A stretch of DNA of 17,570 nt from JBJENW01 sp051880395. GTDB lineage: Bacteria; Bacillota; Clostridia; Lachnospirales; Lachnospiraceae. The notes beneath the pieces are model-generated. The model saw only the letters and a list, made by a program, of their open reading frames with translations. It had not been told where the DNA came from and did not search any database. Where the stretch lies: the NCBI GenBank assembly GCA_051880395.1, contig JBJENW010000107.1:1-17570 (forward strand), given 5' to 3'. The translations under genes were made by a program, and so were the position numbers. Shown piece after piece: positions 15,165 to 17,570 of this stretch (position 1 is the stretch's first letter; each line of letters begins with the position of its first letter).

Positions 15165-15220
15165 TTAATCTCCTCCTTTTATCTCTTTATGTATTTTCGT
15201 AGTCTCTTACCTTCTGTTTA

Positions 15221-17221
15221 TCAACTTACAATCTGAAATTGATTTGTAATATTCCCCAAATTTTCAACTACTTTTTTCAATTTCTCTAATGCATTTCCCA
15301 TGACTTCTATTTCTTCATTCTGTTGTTCTACTTTTCCGTAAATTTGCTGACTGGAAGAGGAAATTTTCTGCGTTTCGCTTGAAATATCCGAAAATTTATG
15401 GACAATATTATTTTTTTGCATATTTAATCCGTTTACTGCTTTTTCAAGCCCATATATTTCTTCCCCTACGCCTGTAATATCTGTATTGATTCCCCTAAAA
15501 ATATCTTGTGTCTGCCCCATGGCCTGAATACATTCATTTGTTTGCCCCTGAATCGTATCCATCTGTTGACTGATTGCCGTAATTTTTGTCTGTACTTCCG
15601 TTATGATTTTTGCAATTCCATCGGTTGCTGTTGCCGTCTCATCAGATAACTCCCTTATTTCCTCTGCAACAACGGAAAATCCCTGTCCAGCTGCTCCGGC
15701 ACGTGCTGCCTCAATACTTGCATTTAAAGAAAGCAACGATGTCTGCTCTGCAATTGAGCCGATCGTCTGACTGATCCCGGCAATTGATCCTGATTTTTCC
15801 GAAAGTTCATTCACTGTCTGACATGCTTTTGCCTGCAATGCCTGCGTCTGCTGAATCTGTTCTGAAAGTTTACGAATAGAATCGACACCTTCCATGCTCT
15901 GTGCAACTGTCTTTTCTGCAATTTGATTAATCTTTTCTGTATTACCGGCCACAGAGTTTAATTCATCAGAAAAATCGTTTAAGTTCTCTATCGCCATCTG
16001 CGACTGTCCAGCTTCATCCTCAATTGCCGCAACGATCTGACTTAACGTCTCCTTGATCGATCCCATATTCTCTGCAGAATTTTCAACAGACCCCTCCACA
16101 TTTTCAAATTGTTCTACAAGCGTTGCCATCACACCACAAAGCTGTTCCACAATTTCCAACAGACAATTTCTCAAACCACAGATCGCCAACTTCATGTTTC
16201 CAAGCTCATCTTTTCGAACTGGTTTTGTTTTTCTTTCATTTTTTTCTTTTTCAAGCCGCAATTCCTTCAACTCTGTTATTTCATCCTTCATATGCATGAT
16301 TGGCGCCGTAATACTCAACCCATAAAGCGCTACGATTATTGCGGCGATCACTGCGCATACAATCATAATACATAAAAAAGCCTTCATTAATTGATTCCGA
16401 TCTTGATTATAAACAGAAACCGGAATTGCCATGACTACTTTCCATCCACTTGCTTTCACGTCTGCTGTCTTTATATACTTTTCTACACCATCATAGTCAC
16501 GAATCGCTTTTTTACTTTCCATTCCCTTCACATAATTTCCATCTACCAATTCCGAAATGGTATACTGCTGATCTGCATTTATCATAAATTTCTCATTTGG
16601 ATGCATTAAGACAAGTCCATCTTGATTGATCAGAAACGCATAACTTCCGTCTTTTGTATCAACAACCTGATTTACCATATCCAAAAGAACGGCGAGATTC
16701 AAGTCCATGCTCACAACACCCTGTTTCCCATCTTTTCGTACAAACGCTTTCGACACACCGAGCACCATATCTCCGGTAATCGCATCTACATATGGTTCCC
16801 CATATACTTTTTCTCCCGATGCTTTTGCTCCTGTATACCAGGAACGTGTTGTACAATCCCAATCATCCTCCGGAACCCATCCTGTTCCATCAATGAAACT
16901 TTTATCGTCAAAACCTACATAAATATCGCTGGCATGTTCCGCCGCTGACGTCTGCTGTTGCAAATAATTAGCTATATCTTCTTTATCTGCCAAATTCGAT
17001 GTTTCTAAATAGGTCTTTGACGAATCAATCACTGCTGTTTCCTTTTCAAGCCATCCATCAATGAGTGATGCATAATATTCTGCCGATAAATTTTTAAATT
17101 GTTCACTGCTCTGTACAAAGCTTTTCTGTGCAATGTAAGAAACAAGTACCATTGAAACCAGCATACATCCAATACATATCGCAGAAAAAACCACGATCAT
17201 TCTTGTTCTTATACTCTTCAA
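15221..17221 (-). CDS. Methyl-accepting chemotaxis protein with double-Cache sensor, candidate amino-acid receptor
   Basis: This 666-residue chemoreceptor has TM1 at about 8-30, a dCache_1-type extracellular domain (about 35-275), TM2 at about 279-300, HAMP (about 301-355) and a signalling coiled coil with an intact tip (IAEQTSLLSLNASIEAARAG, 490-509, then QGFSVVAEEI, 513-522). The distal Cache module contains CTTRSWYTGA (123-132), GEPYVDAITGD (141-151) and VVSMDLNL (169-176). Arg126, Trp128, Tyr129, Tyr144 and Asp173 stand where amino-acid-binding dCache domains keep their ligand residues; the usual first tyrosine is replaced by Trp121. I infer amino-acid or amine sensing. The start is a TTG at 17221, supported by AAGGAAGG seven bases upstream; the next in-frame ATG (17200) lies inside TM1. 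No clear SigA or SigD promoter was found. Confidence 0.9.
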   Translation of the reverse strand: MKSIRTRMIVVFSAICIGCMLVSMVLVSYIAQKSFVQSSEQFKNLSAEYYASLIDGWLEKETAVIDSSKTYLETSNLADKEDIANYLQQQTSAAEHASDIYVGFDDKSFIDGTGWVPEDDWDCTTRSWYTGAKASGEKVYGEPYVDAITGDMVLGVSKAFVRKDGKQGVVSMDLNLAVLLDMVNQVVDTKDGSYAFLINQDGLVLMHPNEKFMINADQQYTISELVDGNYVKGMESKKAIRDYDGVEKYIKTADVKASGWKVVMAIPVSVYNQDRNQLMKAFLCIMIVCAVIAAIIVALYGLSITAPIMHMKDEITELKELRLEKEKNERKTKPVRKDELGNMKLAICGLRNCLLEIVEQLCGVMATLVEQFENVEGSVENSAENMGSIKETLSQIVAAIEDEAGQSQMAIENLNDFSDELNSVAGNTEKINQIAEKTVAQSMEGVDSIRKLSEQIQQTQALQAKACQTVNELSEKSGSIAGISQTIGSIAEQTSLLSLNASIEAARAGAAGQGFSVVAEEIRELSDETATATDGIAKIITEVQTKITAISQQMDTIQGQTNECIQAMGQTQDIFRGINTDITGVGEEIYGLEKAVNGLNMQKNNIVHKFSDISSETQKISSSSQQIYGKVEQQNEEIEVMGNALEKLKKVVENLGNITNQFQIVS

Positions 17222-17335
17222 AGCACATCCTTCCTTTCTTATTTTCCAAAAATATTTTTATAAACATATCCTCTTTTGTTTTGCATTCAAATAATACTTG
17301 CAATCGCTACTATATTTATCGAATTTTTAGATTAA

Positions 17336-17407
17336 TTACATAATATGTTTTTTCAATTTGAGATATTTTTGCCATAACTTTAGTGACACTCTTTCATTAT
17401 CTGTCAT
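17336..17407 (-). CDS. Possible 23-residue small protein upstream of the chemoreceptors
   Basis: An ATG at 17407 follows AAAGGTG at a six-base spacing. The predicted peptide begins MTDNERVSLK and ends LKLKKHIM: acidic then strongly basic, with a potential amphipathic helix. The same frame stays open for about 28 more codons upstream through the terminator hairpin, so it might be a remnant of something longer. There is almost no room for a promoter between the terminator and this start, so expression is uncertain. I do not recognise the family. Confidence 0.28.
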   Translation of the reverse strand: MTDNERVSLKLWQKYLKLKKHIM

Positions 17408-17431
17408 TTTGGACACCTTTTCAAAGCGCAC

Positions 17432-17461
17432 AAAAAAAGCTTCCAGGGAAACCCTGGAAGC
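17432..17461 (-). terminator. Perfect intrinsic terminator behind the EF-Tu-like tail
   Basis: GCTTCCAGGG (17439-17448) and CCCTGGAAGC (17452-17461) form a perfect 10-bp stem with a 3-base loop. On the minus strand it is followed by seven T residues (17432-17438). It starts 23 bases after the stop codon at 17485-17487, and would end transcription coming from right of the window. Confidence 0.93.
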
Positions 17462-17484
17462 CTTAATTTTAATATAAGATATAA

Positions 17485-17514
17485 TTACTCAATGATTGTA
17501 GCAACACGACCAGA
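17485..17514 (-). pseudogene. Detached 3' tail resembling the end of an EF-Tu gene
   Basis: The minus-strand codons read SGRVATIIE-stop, which recalls the C-terminus of clostridial EF-Tu (from memory, a form such as TVGSGxVAxIIE). The similarity stops abruptly: the preceding residues (MKSEIH) do not fit, an in-frame stop lies at 17536-17538, and all three minus frames contain stops between there and 17570. A strong terminator follows. It may be a duplicated gene tail left by recombination or integration, or a chance likeness in a very short sequence. Confidence 0.28.
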
Positions 17515-17570
17515 ATGAATTTCGCTTTTCATGCACTACCCGGCATTATCGCTCAAACTGGCTTATTTAT

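Noticed and set aside
17222..17345. SigD-type (motility sigma factor) promoter ahead of the chemoreceptor; TTCGATAA near 17315-17322 resembles its -10 box.
   Set aside because: There is no TAAA at the required 15-base spacing, and the SigA alternatives here are also weak.
17515..17570. Plus-strand frame from an ATG at 17515, open to the window edge.
   Set aside because: It is only 18 codons, has no ribosome binding site, and overlaps the EF-Tu-like tail with matching codon boundaries.
1..17570. CRISPR arrays, tRNA or rRNA genes, transposases, prophage genes.
   Set aside because: No spaced direct repeats, no tRNA-like cloverleaf and no recombinase or phage protein motifs were seen in any frame I read.

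Overview
The window looks like a chromosomal segment of a low-GC, Gram-positive anaerobe of the Clostridia, most probably a motile member of the Lachnospiraceae. The reasons are the AT-rich intergenic DNA with strong GGAGG-type ribosome binding sites, a wall teichoic acid-type gene set, a VanZ-family protein and Firmicutes-style chemoreceptors. The lineage is inferred from gene content only. Nearly everything is on the minus strand; the clear exception is the VanZ-family gene, and a candidate small RNA also lies on the plus strand.

Reading in the direction of transcription (high to low coordinates), the right end holds a perfect intrinsic terminator behind a fragment resembling the last residues of EF-Tu, then a possible 23-codon gene, then two methyl-accepting chemotaxis proteins with different sensor domains (dCache-type at 15221-17221, single-Cache-type at 13461-15164). 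A bidirectional hairpin separates them from the convergent VanZ-family gene (12823-13416, plus strand). Divergent from that gene, a rhomboid protease (12155-12751) is followed by an unusual 860-residue protein that joins a degenerate KaiC/RecA-like domain to the ATP-grasp domain of PEP synthase/PPDK, without that family's phosphohistidine or PEP-barrel domains.

Positions 229-9453 form an anionic cell-wall polymer cluster in two transcription units. The first starts at a TTGACA-17-TATGAT promoter (9496-9524) and carries a TagB/TagF-family transferase and TagD (CDP-glycerol synthesis), closed by a terminator at about 7803-7846. The second starts at a TTGACG-17-TATAAT promoter with an extended -10 (7747-7775). 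It carries a LicD-family phosphotransferase, a second CDP-polyol phosphotransferase, the TagG/TagH polymer exporter, a third long transferase, a TarI-type cytidylyltransferase and an extended SDR enzyme. It ends near 166-201. Together these supply two activated polyol phosphates (CDP-glycerol and probably CDP-ribitol or a related polyol), polymerise and decorate a chain in the cytoplasm, and export it. No TagO, TagA or TarJ is present in the window.

The most striking unexplained features are non-coding. A 171-base near-perfect palindrome (2124-2294) fills the only large gap in the second operon; 12 of its 13 one-strand-only wobble positions are compatible with pairing in the minus-strand transcript. 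A compact plus-strand hairpin RNA candidate (about 70-155) has its own extended -10 promoter and U-tract.
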